The position numbers and the translations under genes were made by a program. The notes beneath the pieces are model-generated. The model had not been told where the DNA came from, made no database searches, and saw only the letters and a list, made by a program, of their open reading frames with translations. Shown piece after piece: positions 16,882 through 24,932 of a stretch of DNA of 64,000 bases. The DNA lies in contig NZ_JAODNK010000028.1 of NCBI RefSeq assembly GCF_025465275.1, positions 1 through 64,000 on the forward strand, read 5' to 3'. The DNA comes from Nocardia sp. Lineage in GTDB: Bacteria > Actinomycetota > Actinomycetes > Mycobacteriales > Mycobacteriaceae. How positions within the stretch are numbered: position 1 is the stretch's first letter; each line of letters begins with the position of its first letter.

Positions 16882-17681
16882 AGCGCCAGCCCGCCGTCGA
16901 CAGGTAGCACCGCGCCGGTGACGCCACTGGCGGCGGGCGAGGCCAGGAAGACAAGGGCGGCGGCGATCTCCCGGGGATCGAGCAATCTCCCGATCGGCTG
17001 TTGTGCGGCAAAGGCGGTGGGGCCGGACAGGTCGTACAGTCGTGCGCTTTCGGCCAGTATGGGGGTATCGGTCGATCCCGGACTGACGGCATTGGCGGTG
17101 ATGCCGGTGCCGCCCAGTTCGACGGCCAGCGCCCGAATCAGTCCGGCTACACCCGCTTTGGCGGCGCAGTAGGCCGCCAGCATCGGCAGCCCCTTGGTCG
17201 CGGCGGCGGAGGCGACGGCCAGAAATCGCCCGGAGCGCGGTTCCGGCTGCCGCAACAGGGTTGGAATCACAGCCCGCGCAAGAGAAATCACGCCACCGAG
17301 ATTGATGTCGAGCACAGCCTTCTCCTGCGCCTCCGGCATCTCCCATAGCGGAACACCACCGGCGATCACCCCGGCGCAGGCAATGCCGGCGTCGATCCGG
17401 CCCCAGCGCTGCCGCGCCGCATCCACGGCCGCCTCGAGACCATCAGTGTCCCGAACATCCGCACGGTAGCGGTGAATCCGCTCCGAATCCCCGGTGAGTA
17501 CACGGCCCCGCGCGACTACGTCATCGAGGTCGGCCTCCGTAGCCATCGGATACGGCAGCGTCGAATCGTCCGTCACACAGTCGACCGCCAGCACCGACCA
17601 GCCGTCCGTGATCAGCGCCAGTGTCGTAGCCGCCCCGATGCCGCGTGCCGCACCGGTCACCACCGCCACCCGCGCACTCAC
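16878..17681 (-). CDS. Mycofactocin-locus SDR oxidoreductase
   Basis: 267 residues. VAVVTGAARGIGAATTLAL Rossmann motif with a subfamily insertion (AVDCVTDDSTLPYPMATEADL) before the beta-2 end. Active site Ser in ASAAATKG and YCAAK; ending TGAVLPVDGGLAL. Embedded between mftE and mftF with four-base overlaps on both sides, as in Nocardia/Rhodococcus mft loci. It probably uses or recycles mycofactocin. The GTG start at 17681 overlaps the stop of the small ORF upstream. Confidence 0.9.
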   Translation of the reverse strand: MSARVAVVTGAARGIGAATTLALITDGWSVLAVDCVTDDSTLPYPMATEADLDDVVARGRVLTGDSERIHRYRADVRDTDGLEAAVDAARQRWGRIDAGIACAGVIAGGVPLWEMPEAQEKAVLDINLGGVISLARAVIPTLLRQPEPRSGRFLAVASAAATKGLPMLAAYCAAKAGVAGLIRALAVELGGTGITANAVSPGSTDTPILAESARLYDLSGPTAFAAQQPIGRLLDPREIAAALVFLASPAASGVTGAVLPVDGGLAL

Positions 17682-17905
17682 GGCCCCGCCATTTCACCGG
17701 GCGCCGCAGTGACACCTGTCACGGCTCTCCGCCTCCTCATGGCCGCTCTGTTTCGAGCTTGGTGGTGCGTCGTCGAGCGCTGCGCCAGTGCGGGTTTCGA
17801 ATGGCGGCCAGCGGTCGGGCCGCCGAGGGCGTCGGGCCCGGTCCGGCTGCTCCCGAGGCCGTCGGCCTTACCGCGGGTCCTGTCGGTGACTGTTCGCCTC
17901 GTCAT
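17678..17905 (-). CDS. Possible small basic protein in the mft operon
   Basis: 75-codon open frame that exactly fills the gap between mftE and the SDR. Its ATG overlaps the mftE stop (ATGA) and its stop overlaps the SDR start (GTGA), the same coupling used by neighbouring genes. The product begins MTRRTVTDRTRGKADG, is Arg-rich and has no recognisable domain; it includes AGG/AGA codons that are rare in the neighbours. It may instead be a translated spacer that carries ribosomes into the SDR gene, or chance. Confidence 0.35.
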   Translation of the reverse strand: MTRRTVTDRTRGKADGLGSSRTGPDALGGPTAGRHSKPALAQRSTTHHQARNRAAMRRRRAVTGVTAAPGEMAGP

Positions 17906-18594
17906 GGCAGAGCCGGTTCGAGCCAGGTGCTGACATTGTCGAACAGTGCGGCGGTGAGGGTTTCGAGTAGTCGGTGGCCGGACTCGGATTCGGCGGCGGT
18001 CGGGTCGCCGAGGATGCCGGTCTCGGTGACGGCGTGCACGCCACCCGAACGCAGCAGGGGCATGATCTCTGGGAGTGGGCGTCGATCGCCGGGCACGGCG
18101 CGATCCATGTGCACGCGTTCGGGTTTCAGTGCCAGCATCAACGATGTCTCCTGATGGCCGGCGTGCGGATCGCCTGCCCAGTGCGGGCAGAACAGCTGTA
18201 CGTCCCGCGATTCGGAGCGCAGCAGCCGGACCGCGCGGGTGAGCGGTTCGTTGTTGCCGCCGTGCGCGGAAACCAACAGGACCCGGTCGAACGTATCGAA
18301 GGCCGAGCGTCCCAATTCCACGATGAGCAGTTCCAGGGCTGTCTGCCCGATCGAGAGCGTGCCGGGGAATCCGGCGTGCTCGCCCGCCGAGCCGTAGGGG
18401 AGTGCCGGTGCGACCAGCACGTCGTCGCGGGCGGCGCGGAGTCTTTCGCACAGGGCCGAGGCGATATCGGTATCGGTCGACATCGGCAGGTGCGGGCCGT
18501 GCTGCTCGGTCGATCCGATCGGTATGGCCAGCACCGAAGTGGTCGCGCGCAGTCCTATTTCGGGCGAGGTCAGCTCGGCGAGCCGAGTCATCAT
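17902..18594 (-). CDS. mftE: Mycofactocin precursor peptidase MftE
   Basis: 230 residues, creatininase-family metallopeptidase that releases the Val-Tyr dipeptide (AHDP) from modified MftA. Metal motifs: IPIGSTEQHGPHLPMSTDTDIA (Glu, His and Asp ligands), VSAHGGNNE and GHQETSLMLAL. ATG start overlaps the mftC stop (ATGA). Confidence 0.94.
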   Translation of the reverse strand: MMTRLAELTSPEIGLRATTSVLAIPIGSTEQHGPHLPMSTDTDIASALCERLRAARDDVLVAPALPYGSAGEHAGFPGTLSIGQTALELLIVELGRSAFDTFDRVLLVSAHGGNNEPLTRAVRLLRSESRDVQLFCPHWAGDPHAGHQETSLMLALKPERVHMDRAVPGDRRPLPEIMPLLRSGGVHAVTETGILGDPTAAESESGHRLLETLTAALFDNVSTWLEPALP

Positions 18595-19820
18595 CGGCCG
18601 ATCGGCACGGCGGGCGGGGTGAAACCGGCGAGCGGGTTCTCATCACAGGCGCGATCCGGGATGACGTTCGCGGGCGGTCCCCAGCCGAGCTGCACCGGAA
18701 CGCTCTTGCGGGTGCGGTGCGAGTGATCCAAGGACGGCTTCGGCCGATCAGGGATGGTTGGCATGGACAGCGCCGTAGCGCCGAAACCCTTGACGCACTC
18801 GGGATCCGGGCCGTCCAAGGGCAGTCCGGTGAAGAATTTCGCGGCCATACAACCACCCCGGCACGCGTCGAAGGCCGAGCACGAGGTGCAGGCGCCACCG
18901 GTCTGCGGCCCGCGCAGTTCGGTGAACAGATCCGAACTCTGCCAGACCTTTTGGAAGCCGCCGACGTCGAGAACGTTGCCCGCCAAGAAGTTCTCGTGAA
19001 TGGCGAACGGGCAGGCGTACACATCGCCGACCGGATCGATCAGGCAGACCACCCGGCCCGCACCGCACAGATTCAGTCCCGGCAGCGCTTCGCCGTACCC
19101 GGCCAGATGGAAGAACGAGTCGCCGGTCAGCACCTGTTCACCGTGTGCGAGCAGCCAGTCGTAGAGTTCGCGCTGTTGTCCGGCGGTCGGATGCAGCTCG
19201 TCCCACACGTCGGCGCCGCGGCCCGAAGGGCGCAGCCGGGTGATCCGCAATTGGGCGTCGAATCGATCGGCGATCGCTTTGAAGGCATCCAGTTGGCTGA
19301 TGTTCTGCCTGGTCATCACGACGGAAATCTTGAAATCGCGGAATCCGGCATCGGCCAGATTCTGCATGGCGCGCATTGCGGTGGCGTACGAACCGGCACC
19401 GCGCACCGCGTCATTGATCTCGGCGGTCGCGCCGTCGAGGGAGATCTGCACATCGACGTAGTCACTGCCCGCGAGGCGGCGCGCCACCTCGGGGGTGATC
19501 TTGATGCCATTGGTGGAGAACTTGACTCCGACGTGGTGGTCCGTGGCGTAGTCCACCAGCTCCCAGAAGTCGGGTCGCACCGTGGGTTCGCCGCCGCCGA
19601 TATTGACGTAGAAGACCTGCATGCGTTCCAGCTCGTCGATGACGGCCTTGCACTGTGCGGTGCTCAGCTCGCGGGGATCGCGCCGCCCCGAACTCGACAG
19701 GCAGTGCACACATGACAGATTGCAGGCGTAGGTCAGTTCCCAGGTCAGGCAGATCGGGGCCGTGAGGCCGAATTGGAATTGATCGACGAGCGATCCGGTG
19801 GGGTCCGCAGCCAAGGTCAT
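18591..19820 (-). CDS. mftC: Mycofactocin radical SAM maturase MftC
   Basis: 409 residues. Performs oxidative decarboxylation and then C-C cross-linking of the C-terminal Val-Tyr of MftA. The radical SAM cluster is CNLSCVHC (Cys33, 37, 40); GGGEPTVRPDF is the SAM-binding GGE region. SPASM-domain auxiliary cluster cysteines occur in CGAGRVVCLIDPVGDVYAC and CTSCSAFDACRGGC. ATG start; preceded by mftB with a 16-base gap. Confidence 0.96.
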   Translation of the reverse strand: MTLAADPTGSLVDQFQFGLTAPICLTWELTYACNLSCVHCLSSSGRRDPRELSTAQCKAVIDELERMQVFYVNIGGGEPTVRPDFWELVDYATDHHVGVKFSTNGIKITPEVARRLAGSDYVDVQISLDGATAEINDAVRGAGSYATAMRAMQNLADAGFRDFKISVVMTRQNISQLDAFKAIADRFDAQLRITRLRPSGRGADVWDELHPTAGQQRELYDWLLAHGEQVLTGDSFFHLAGYGEALPGLNLCGAGRVVCLIDPVGDVYACPFAIHENFLAGNVLDVGGFQKVWQSSDLFTELRGPQTGGACTSCSAFDACRGGCMAAKFFTGLPLDGPDPECVKGFGATALSMPTIPDRPKPSLDHSHRTRKSVPVQLGWGPPANVIPDRACDENPLAGFTPPAVPIGR

Positions 19821-19836
19821 TGCTGTCGGCCTTTCA

Positions 19837-20130
19837 TCATCGTGGGCAGATCATCGTCGAATCGGCAAGCACGGCAAGCGCATTGGCGTAGGTGCGCAGT
19901 TGCTGCTCCGATACCCCGGCGGCCAGGCAGGCCGCGCGGGCGCTGGGCTCGGTATCGAGGCGGTCAACGACCCGCAGCAGTGCGGGGCTCTTCAGGAACG
20001 ACAGTCGCCGGGTGCCGAAGTGGTACAGGAGCGCGCCGAATTGCTCCGGCCGGATCGATACCTTCGGGTGCAATCCCCAGGGGGTGTCCAGGTCGAAGCC
20101 CGCAGCCTCAGTAGACACCGCACATGCCAT
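19837..20130 (-). CDS. mftB: Mycofactocin precursor-binding protein MftB
   Basis: 97 residues, a PqqD-like RiPP recognition element that delivers MftA to MftC. Family pattern FDLDTPWGLHPKVSIRPEQF then GALLYHFGTRRLSFLK is very close to M. tuberculosis MftB. It overlaps the end of mftA by 23 bases if ATG 20130 is used; GTG 20118 is an alternative start within the same overlap, giving tight translational coupling to the precursor. Confidence 0.95.
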   Translation of the reverse strand: MACAVSTEAAGFDLDTPWGLHPKVSIRPEQFGALLYHFGTRRLSFLKSPALLRVVDRLDTEPSARAACLAAGVSEQQLRTYANALAVLADSTMICPR

Positions 20131-20218
20131 CGATCGAAACCTCTTCTACCAGAACCTCTTCGGTGATGACGTCCGCGGCCGACTGTTCGAGGGAAGCGTG
20201 GGTGGATTCGTCGTTCAT
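20108..20218 (-). CDS. mftA: Mycofactocin precursor peptide MftA
   Basis: 36 residues starting MNDESTHASLEQSA and ending EEVLVEEVSIDGMCGVY. The last residues IDGMCGVY are the invariant MftA core, and the C-terminal Val-Tyr is what MftC modifies. The acidic leader is the part bound by MftB. AAGGAG lies 5 bases before the ATG at 20218. Too short for routine gene callers, but position, strand and core leave little doubt. It is the first gene of the mft operon and faces the mftR operators. Confidence 0.96.
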   Translation of the reverse strand: MNDESTHASLEQSAADVITEEVLVEEVSIDGMCGVY

Positions 20219-20248
20219 GCGAACTCCTTCGAGTGCCGTGCCAATTTC

Positions 20249-20296
20249 GTCACTGTGTGACAGATATCGTTTCGGACATTAACGGCACTGTGTGAC
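20249..20296. promoter_or_regulatory. Two candidate MftR operators
   Basis: A 14-base sequence CACTGTGTGACAGA occurs twice (20251-20264 and 20286-20299), 35 bases apart, in the mftA/mftR divergent gap. Within each is GTCAC-TGT-GTGAC: perfect at 20249-20261, one mismatch at 20284-20296. Same-face spacing of about three helical turns suits cooperative TetR dimers. MftR is known to repress the mft operon. Confidence 0.7.
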
Positions 20297-20330
20297 AGAA
20301 TCAAGACCCCGGCCGAAATTGAGGACATTT

Positions 20331-20963
20331 GTGACTCCCGACGAGCAAGACCGCGCACCCGCGCGCCGCGGCCGACCGCTGGGGACGAGTCCGCGCGCAG
20401 TGGAGTTGATCGCGATTCGCCTGTTCACCGAACAGGGCTTCGAGGAGACGACGGTGGAACAGATCGCCGCCGAGGCCGGAATCAGTCGCCGCACGTTCTT
20501 CCGCTACTTCGAGTCCAAATCGGCCGTGCTCTGGTATCAGTTCGACGGCGAAGTCGAGCGATTGCGGCTCGCGTTCAGCCAGGTAGCCGACGATGTCGAA
20601 CTCATGGACGCGATCCGCCAGGTTGTGGTGGCCGCCAACGTGTATCTCGCGCAGGACGCGCCGGAACTGCGTGCCCGCATGAACCTGCTCGGCACCGCGC
20701 CCGGCGCCCAGGCCAGCGCCGGACCCCACTACGACGCGTGGGAGCGGGCCGTCAGCGAATTCGCCGGTCGCCGAATGGGTCAGCCCGCGGACGGGCTGTT
20801 TCCGCTGGCGATCGGGCGGGCCACCCTCGCCGTCTGCCGCGCCGCCTTCGATCGCTGGGTGATCAGCGCGGATAGTGACCTCACCGGGTATCTCGATCTC
20901 GCGCTGCGGGCCCTGAGCGCCGGGTTCGCTCCGGTCGGATCCGAGTCCGGCCCGCGGCGCTAA
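20331..20963 (+). CDS. mftR: TetR-family regulator of the mft locus, MftR
   Basis: 210 residues from GTG 20331, chosen because GAGG is 6 bases upstream. A GTG at 20292 lies inside the second operator copy and has no ribosome site. The HTH is GFEETTVEQIAAEAGISRRTFFRYFESK. MftR proteins bind the mft promoter and are released by long-chain acyl-CoAs (known for M. smegmatis). It is divergent from mftA. Confidence 0.93.
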   Translation: MTPDEQDRAPARRGRPLGTSPRAVELIAIRLFTEQGFEETTVEQIAAEAGISRRTFFRYFESKSAVLWYQFDGEVERLRLAFSQVADDVELMDAIRQVVVAANVYLAQDAPELRARMNLLGTAPGAQASAGPHYDAWERAVSEFAGRRMGQPADGLFPLAIGRATLAVCRAAFDRWVISADSDLTGYLDLALRALSAGFAPVGSESGPRR

Positions 20964-21074
20964 TCATTGATTGCTGCCGCCGCGCTGACCCTGGTTCCAG
21001 CCGGTATCTTCATCCGAAGCGCGGTCACGCCCGTCATTCCGGACGGCGAGCGCACCACGGAGGGGCAGCTGTTC

Positions 21075-21824
21075 ATGAGGTTCGGAAAACTACCCGCTCG
21101 GCCCGATGCTGTGCAGCTGAAGCTGTCGACGTACCTCGATTCCAGTGTGCTGCCGGATATTCCGGCCGAGTTCGGCCACGAGAAGACCATTGCCGACTAC
21201 GGGGTGCTCGGCAATGACGCGGTCGGCGACTGCGTGCTGGCGGGTGCGGCCCACGAGACGATGGTCTGGGCCGGGGAGGCGGGCCGTGCGGTCCAATTCG
21301 ACACCGCCGGAGTGGAATCCGACTATTCGGCAATCACCGGCTATGACCCGAAGCGGCCGGAGACCGATATCGGCACCGATGTACAGGCCGCCGCGTCCTA
21401 CCGCCGCCGCGTCGGCGTCATCGACTCCGCCGGCCGGCGCCACCTGGTAGGCGCCTACGTAGCCCTCACCCCCGGCGACCCGGCCCAACTCGCCGCAGCC
21501 GCCTACATTTTCGGCGCGGCAGGCATGGGCTTCCAATTCCCCTCCTACGCCATGCAGGAATTCAGCGACCAGAAGCCCTGGGATGTTCAGCCCGGTACCC
21601 CCGAAATCGCTGGCGGACACTATGTCCCGGTGGTAGCCCGCCGAGGCGGCCTCTTCTCCGTCATCACCTGGGGCCGAGTCCAGGAAATGACCGCCGACTT
21701 CTACACCCGCTACTGCGACGAAGCCCTCGTCTACCTCTCCACCGAACTCCTCACCGCCGGCCGCAGCCCCGAAGGCTTCGACCTCGCCGCCCTCCAAGCC
21801 GACCTGAAAGCCCTCACCAGTTGA
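21075..21824 (+). CDS. Protein with a C39/papain-like cysteine-protease-type fold
   Basis: 249 residues from ATG 21075 with GGAGGGG 9 bases upstream; the frame is open 36 codons further but lacks a ribosome site. The motif GNDAVGDCVLAGAAHETMVW carries a Cys at the head of a helix, and GGHYVPVVARRGG supplies a His followed by strands, as in C39-like peptidases. Similar proteins are widespread and uncharacterised in actinobacteria and their phages. Not recognised more precisely; peptidase activity is inference. Confidence 0.7.
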   Translation: MRFGKLPARPDAVQLKLSTYLDSSVLPDIPAEFGHEKTIADYGVLGNDAVGDCVLAGAAHETMVWAGEAGRAVQFDTAGVESDYSAITGYDPKRPETDIGTDVQAAASYRRRVGVIDSAGRRHLVGAYVALTPGDPAQLAAAAYIFGAAGMGFQFPSYAMQEFSDQKPWDVQPGTPEIAGGHYVPVVARRGGLFSVITWGRVQEMTADFYTRYCDEALVYLSTELLTAGRSPEGFDLAALQADLKALTS

Positions 21825-21837
21825 CGGCAGATCTCCG

Positions 21838-22302
21838 CTACTCGGCGCGGCGGTGGTAGCGGGTGCGGGCGCGTTCATGGGCCGCGTGCAGGAGCTCCTT
21901 GATCGGCGTTTCGGTCTGCGGGCCGGGGTTCACCACCGCCAGCCAGGCAGCCCCGGCATAGGTGGGATGCGCCAGCACGGTGTCGACCTGGCTTGCGGCA
22001 GTGGTGAATTCGGCGGTCTCGCGGGGGCTGTGGCCTGTCCACTCGGTGAAGGCGTCCTTGCCGGCGCTGATGTTCAGGCGGAAGGCGCCGGGGCGATCCA
22101 GGCGTGACGCTTTGTCGTCCGGATAGTCCTTGGTCACGAGTGTCGCGAACGGCTGGGTGGTGGTGGGCACCTTGCCGTCGGGCGCGTAGTAGAAGAACAC
22201 GTCGCCCCAGGCGATCTCGGGTGAGCCGTCACCAGGTCCCGGTTCGAGCGTCAGCACGCCATCCATGTCTGCGATGAGGGCGATGATTTCGTCGATAGTC
22301 AT
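21838..22302 (-). CDS. DUF6194-like protein
   Basis: 154 residues from ATG 22302 (MTIDEIIALIADMDGV). Conserved pattern: SPEIAWGDVFFYYAPDGKVP, RPGAFRLNISAGKD and a C-terminal AWLAVVNPGPQTETPIKELL. This matches actinobacterial proteins grouped as DUF6194, whose function is unknown. No catalytic motif seen; cytosolic. It diverges from the MerR gene, separated by 62 bases, and could be its target. Confidence 0.75.
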   Translation of the reverse strand: MTIDEIIALIADMDGVLTLEPGPGDGSPEIAWGDVFFYYAPDGKVPTTTQPFATLVTKDYPDDKASRLDRPGAFRLNISAGKDAFTEWTGHSPRETAEFTTAASQVDTVLAHPTYAGAAWLAVVNPGPQTETPIKELLHAAHERARTRYHRRAE

Positions 22303-22364
22303 AAATTCAAGCGTGGCATTGAAGTGCTTGTGGAGACTTGGAGCTGATATGTCATGGTGGAGGT

Positions 22365-23093
22365 GTGCAGAGTCGCAACCCGGCCGACCTTCGCACCGCG
22401 GATGTCGCGCGGCTCGCAGGGTACTCCGTCCAGCAGATACGTAACCTCGAGCGCGACGGCGCGCTACCGCCCGCGACGCGCACCCCCACCGGATACCGCC
22501 GCTACGACCTATCCCACGTGCATTCGGCCCGCGCCTACCGATCCTTGGCAGCAGGCACCGGCCCGGTGGCCGCAAAGCAAATCATGCGCGCCGCGCACAC
22601 CCAACCCCTCTCGACCCTGCTCGCCCTCCTGGACACCGCACATGCCGGACTCGACCGCGAACGCGGCGACCTCGAATCAGCCAAGGCGGCAGTGCATTAC
22701 ATCGCTGACGAGCCGATAGCCGATGTCCGCCAATCTGATTCGATGACAATCTCCGAACTCGCGACCGCGCTCGGCATACGTCCCTCGACCCTGCGGCACT
22801 GGGACGCCATGGGACTCGTCACTCCCAGCCGCGGAACCACCCGAGCCGCAAGGACTTACACGCCCGCCGATGTTCTCACCGCACGAATAGTGCACCAACT
22901 CCGCCTGGCCGGCTACGGCATCACACCGCTCCAAATCCTGATGCCCCAGCTCCGAGGCCCCCGCCGTCGGAGCGACGTCCTGACCGGTCTGGTGGCCCGC
23001 GACACGAACATCGAATCCCGATCGAGAGCTCTGTTCGAGGCCGCAGCCGAACTGCACGCCCTCCTCGCTCTGACCCAGCATCCACGGGGGTAA
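22365..23093 (+). CDS. Regulator with two MerR-type DNA-binding domains
   Basis: 242 residues. First MerR HTH at the N-terminus (DLRTADVARLAGYSVQQIRN, LERDGALPPATRTPTGYRRY). A second complete one occurs around 135-170 (MTISELATALGIRPSTLRHW, then WDAMGLVTPSRG). Helical linker and C-terminus lack the Cys pattern of metal sensors. GTG 22365 is used, but its SD GGAGG is very close; TTG 22338 is possible. Probably regulates the divergent DUF6194 gene (inference). Confidence 0.82.
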   Translation: MQSRNPADLRTADVARLAGYSVQQIRNLERDGALPPATRTPTGYRRYDLSHVHSARAYRSLAAGTGPVAAKQIMRAAHTQPLSTLLALLDTAHAGLDRERGDLESAKAAVHYIADEPIADVRQSDSMTISELATALGIRPSTLRHWDAMGLVTPSRGTTRAARTYTPADVLTARIVHQLRLAGYGITPLQILMPQLRGPRRRSDVLTGLVARDTNIESRSRALFEAAAELHALLALTQHPRG

Positions 23094-23119
23094 TACGCCG
23101 CAGTCGCTACCGCATCGGA

Positions 23120-24196
23120 TCAGATGGTCTGGACGGTTCTATCGGCCGCAGATTGTTCGATTGCGGCGAGGAGCCGGTGATGGCGCAGGGCGGTCTCGAA
23201 GCTGGGATGAGGTTGCCGGGCTTCGGTTATGGCCTGCGCGACCTCCCGGTAGAGGGCCGCAATGTTGGCCGGTGGGCCGGACCGGACGCTGGCGGGGACG
23301 CTCCGATAGCTGTCGGGCACGGGCACGGCTTCGTCGCCGATGCGGATGTCCCAGTCGCCCCAGTGGATGAATGTCCCGGGCTGGGCCGGGGTGGCGATCA
23401 ATGTTGCGTCGCTGCCGACGAGCTCGAGGCGGAACCCGTACCGGGCGGGCCCATTTCCGCCGTGCACGGCGACAGAGGTGGTAGCGCCACCGGCCAGAAG
23501 TCCGTGCAGCAGTACGTGACTGGGCGTGGCGTTGGGCACGGTCTGCTCTGTACCGGCGATGAGCACGCGGTCATGTGTGCGTGGCAGCCGTGCCGAGACT
23601 TCGGTCAGTGGGCCCGCGACCCGTTCGAGCGCGGCCAGGAAGTGACCGGCCATGATCGTCAGGATATTGGATCCCTCCGAAGGGTCGAGGCCGAATACCA
23701 GGTCCGGCCATATTCGGTTCCCGCCGAAGGGTGCGCCCTCCGCGACCAGCGCGACCGATTCGAGCATGCCGATCCGGCCGTCGGCCAACAGGTTCGAGGC
23801 GAAGCGGGCGCTGGGGGAGTGGTGGCCCTGCAGGACGACGGCGTGAACGACGCCTGCGGCGGTGGCGGCCTCGGTCAACTCGTTCGCTTCGTCGGCATCA
23901 ACACCCAGTGGCCACTCCGACACGACGTGTTTGCCGGCATCGAGCGCTGCCCGGATTGCGGCGGCATGCCCCGAGGCCTTCACCGAGACGACGACCAAGT
24001 CGACCTCGGGGTGCGCGATGAGTTCGGCTGCGCCCGAAAACGCGTGCCGTGCACCGTGGGCGGCGGCCGCCCGGTCCGCGCTGGCCTGGTTGGTGGTCGC
24101 GACCGCAGTCACCTCGAACTCTTCGAGCGCTGTGAGTGCGGGCAGGTGCGAAGTGTCTGCCCACCCGCTGGCCCCGACAACTCCGACTCGGATCAT
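23120..24196 (-). CDS. Gfo/Idh/MocA-family NAD(P)-dependent oxidoreductase
   Basis: 358 residues. N-terminal Rossmann domain MIRVGVVGASGWADTSHLPAL; family signature VSEWPLGVDADEANEL with Glu in place of the usual EKP Lys (EWPLG); C-terminal alpha/beta substrate domain. Loss of the EKP lysine, which is usually catalytic, is notable but seen in sub-branches. ATG 24196 with GGAG upstream. It diverges from a TetR gene across two TACC-N4-GGTA palindromes. Confidence 0.88.
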   Translation of the reverse strand: MIRVGVVGASGWADTSHLPALTALEEFEVTAVATTNQASADRAAAAHGARHAFSGAAELIAHPEVDLVVVSVKASGHAAAIRAALDAGKHVVSEWPLGVDADEANELTEAATAAGVVHAVVLQGHHSPSARFASNLLADGRIGMLESVALVAEGAPFGGNRIWPDLVFGLDPSEGSNILTIMAGHFLAALERVAGPLTEVSARLPRTHDRVLIAGTEQTVPNATPSHVLLHGLLAGGATTSVAVHGGNGPARYGFRLELVGSDATLIATPAQPGTFIHWGDWDIRIGDEAVPVPDSYRSVPASVRSGPPANIAALYREVAQAITEARQPHPSFETALRHHRLLAAIEQSAADRTVQTI

Positions 24197-24216
24197 TCGC
24201 CACTCCTCTAGTTGTG

Positions 24217-24280
24217 TACCTTTCGGTATGAAACTAAACGGCAAGGTACGCGCCCGCAAGAGGTAATGTACCGATAGGTA
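24217..24280. promoter_or_regulatory. Two TACC-N4-GGTA operators
   Basis: TACCTTTCGGTA (24217-24228) and TACCGATAGGTA (24269-24280), two perfect palindromes with identical half-sites, 52 bases apart between the Gfo/Idh gene and the TetR gene. One overlaps each likely promoter, so both genes can be repressed. Confidence 0.75.
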
Positions 24281-24312
24281 AAAAACGCAGAGAGCGCATA
24301 CGGGAGGACGGC

Positions 24313-24930
24313 ATGCCAGGCGGACGCCCACGATCGTTCGACCCGGACACCGCACTCGACCGTGCGCTCGAGGTGTTCTGGCGACACGGCTACGAGGGCG
24401 CCTCGCTGGCGGACTTGACCGCTGCAATGGGCATCAACAAACCGAGCCTCTATGCCGCCTTCGGGAACAAGGAGGACCTGTTCGGCAAGGTTCTCACCCG
24501 CTACCTCGATGGCCCCGGTGCATACGCCACCGCCGCGTTGAACGAGCCCACCGTCCGTGCAGTGATCGAGCGCCTCGTCCACGGGGCTGTCGAACTGACC
24601 ACGGCCGAGGACGCGCCCCGAGGTTGCCTGTGCGTCAAGACCGTTCAGGCCTGCGGACCCGACGCGCACACCGTACGTCGGGACGCCATCGCGGTACGCA
24701 AGGCCGGCGAGACAGCGCTACGCAGACGACTCGAGCAGGCCACCGACCTGCCGCCCAACCACACCCCCGCAGGCATGGCCGCCCTCGTCCACACGATCTC
24801 GGACGGCATCGCCGTCCAAGCCGCAGCCGGGCGCAGCCGCGCCGAGTTGCAACAGATCGGCAACTCGGCCCTGCGTACCCTCTTCGCTGACGCCATCAGG
24901 GACCTGAACCCCGAAGCCGCTGGTCGCTGA
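24313..24930 (+). CDS. TetR-family regulator
   Basis: 205 residues. N-terminus GRPRSFDPDTALDRALEVFW with HTH GASLADLTAAMGINKPSLYA followed by AFGNKEDLF, the pattern of the AcrR/YcdC-like subgroup, often linked to divergent oxidoreductases. ATG 24313. Likely represses the Gfo/Idh gene and itself through the two palindromes. Convergent with the next TetR gene, 2 bases between stops. Confidence 0.92.
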   Translation: MPGGRPRSFDPDTALDRALEVFWRHGYEGASLADLTAAMGINKPSLYAAFGNKEDLFGKVLTRYLDGPGAYATAALNEPTVRAVIERLVHGAVELTTAEDAPRGCLCVKTVQACGPDAHTVRRDAIAVRKAGETALRRRLEQATDLPPNHTPAGMAALVHTISDGIAVQAAAGRSRAELQQIGNSALRTLFADAIRDLNPEAAGR

Positions 24931-24932
24931 CC

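Noticed and set aside
17678..19024. 448-codon minus-strand frame covering mftC/mftE
   Set aside because: Shadow of mftC and mftE; only its last 75 codons, which fill the mftE-SDR gap, are considered possible coding sequence.
20292..20330. Upstream GTG start for mftR
   Set aside because: It lies inside the second operator copy and has no ribosome site; GTG 20331 has GAGG at correct distance.
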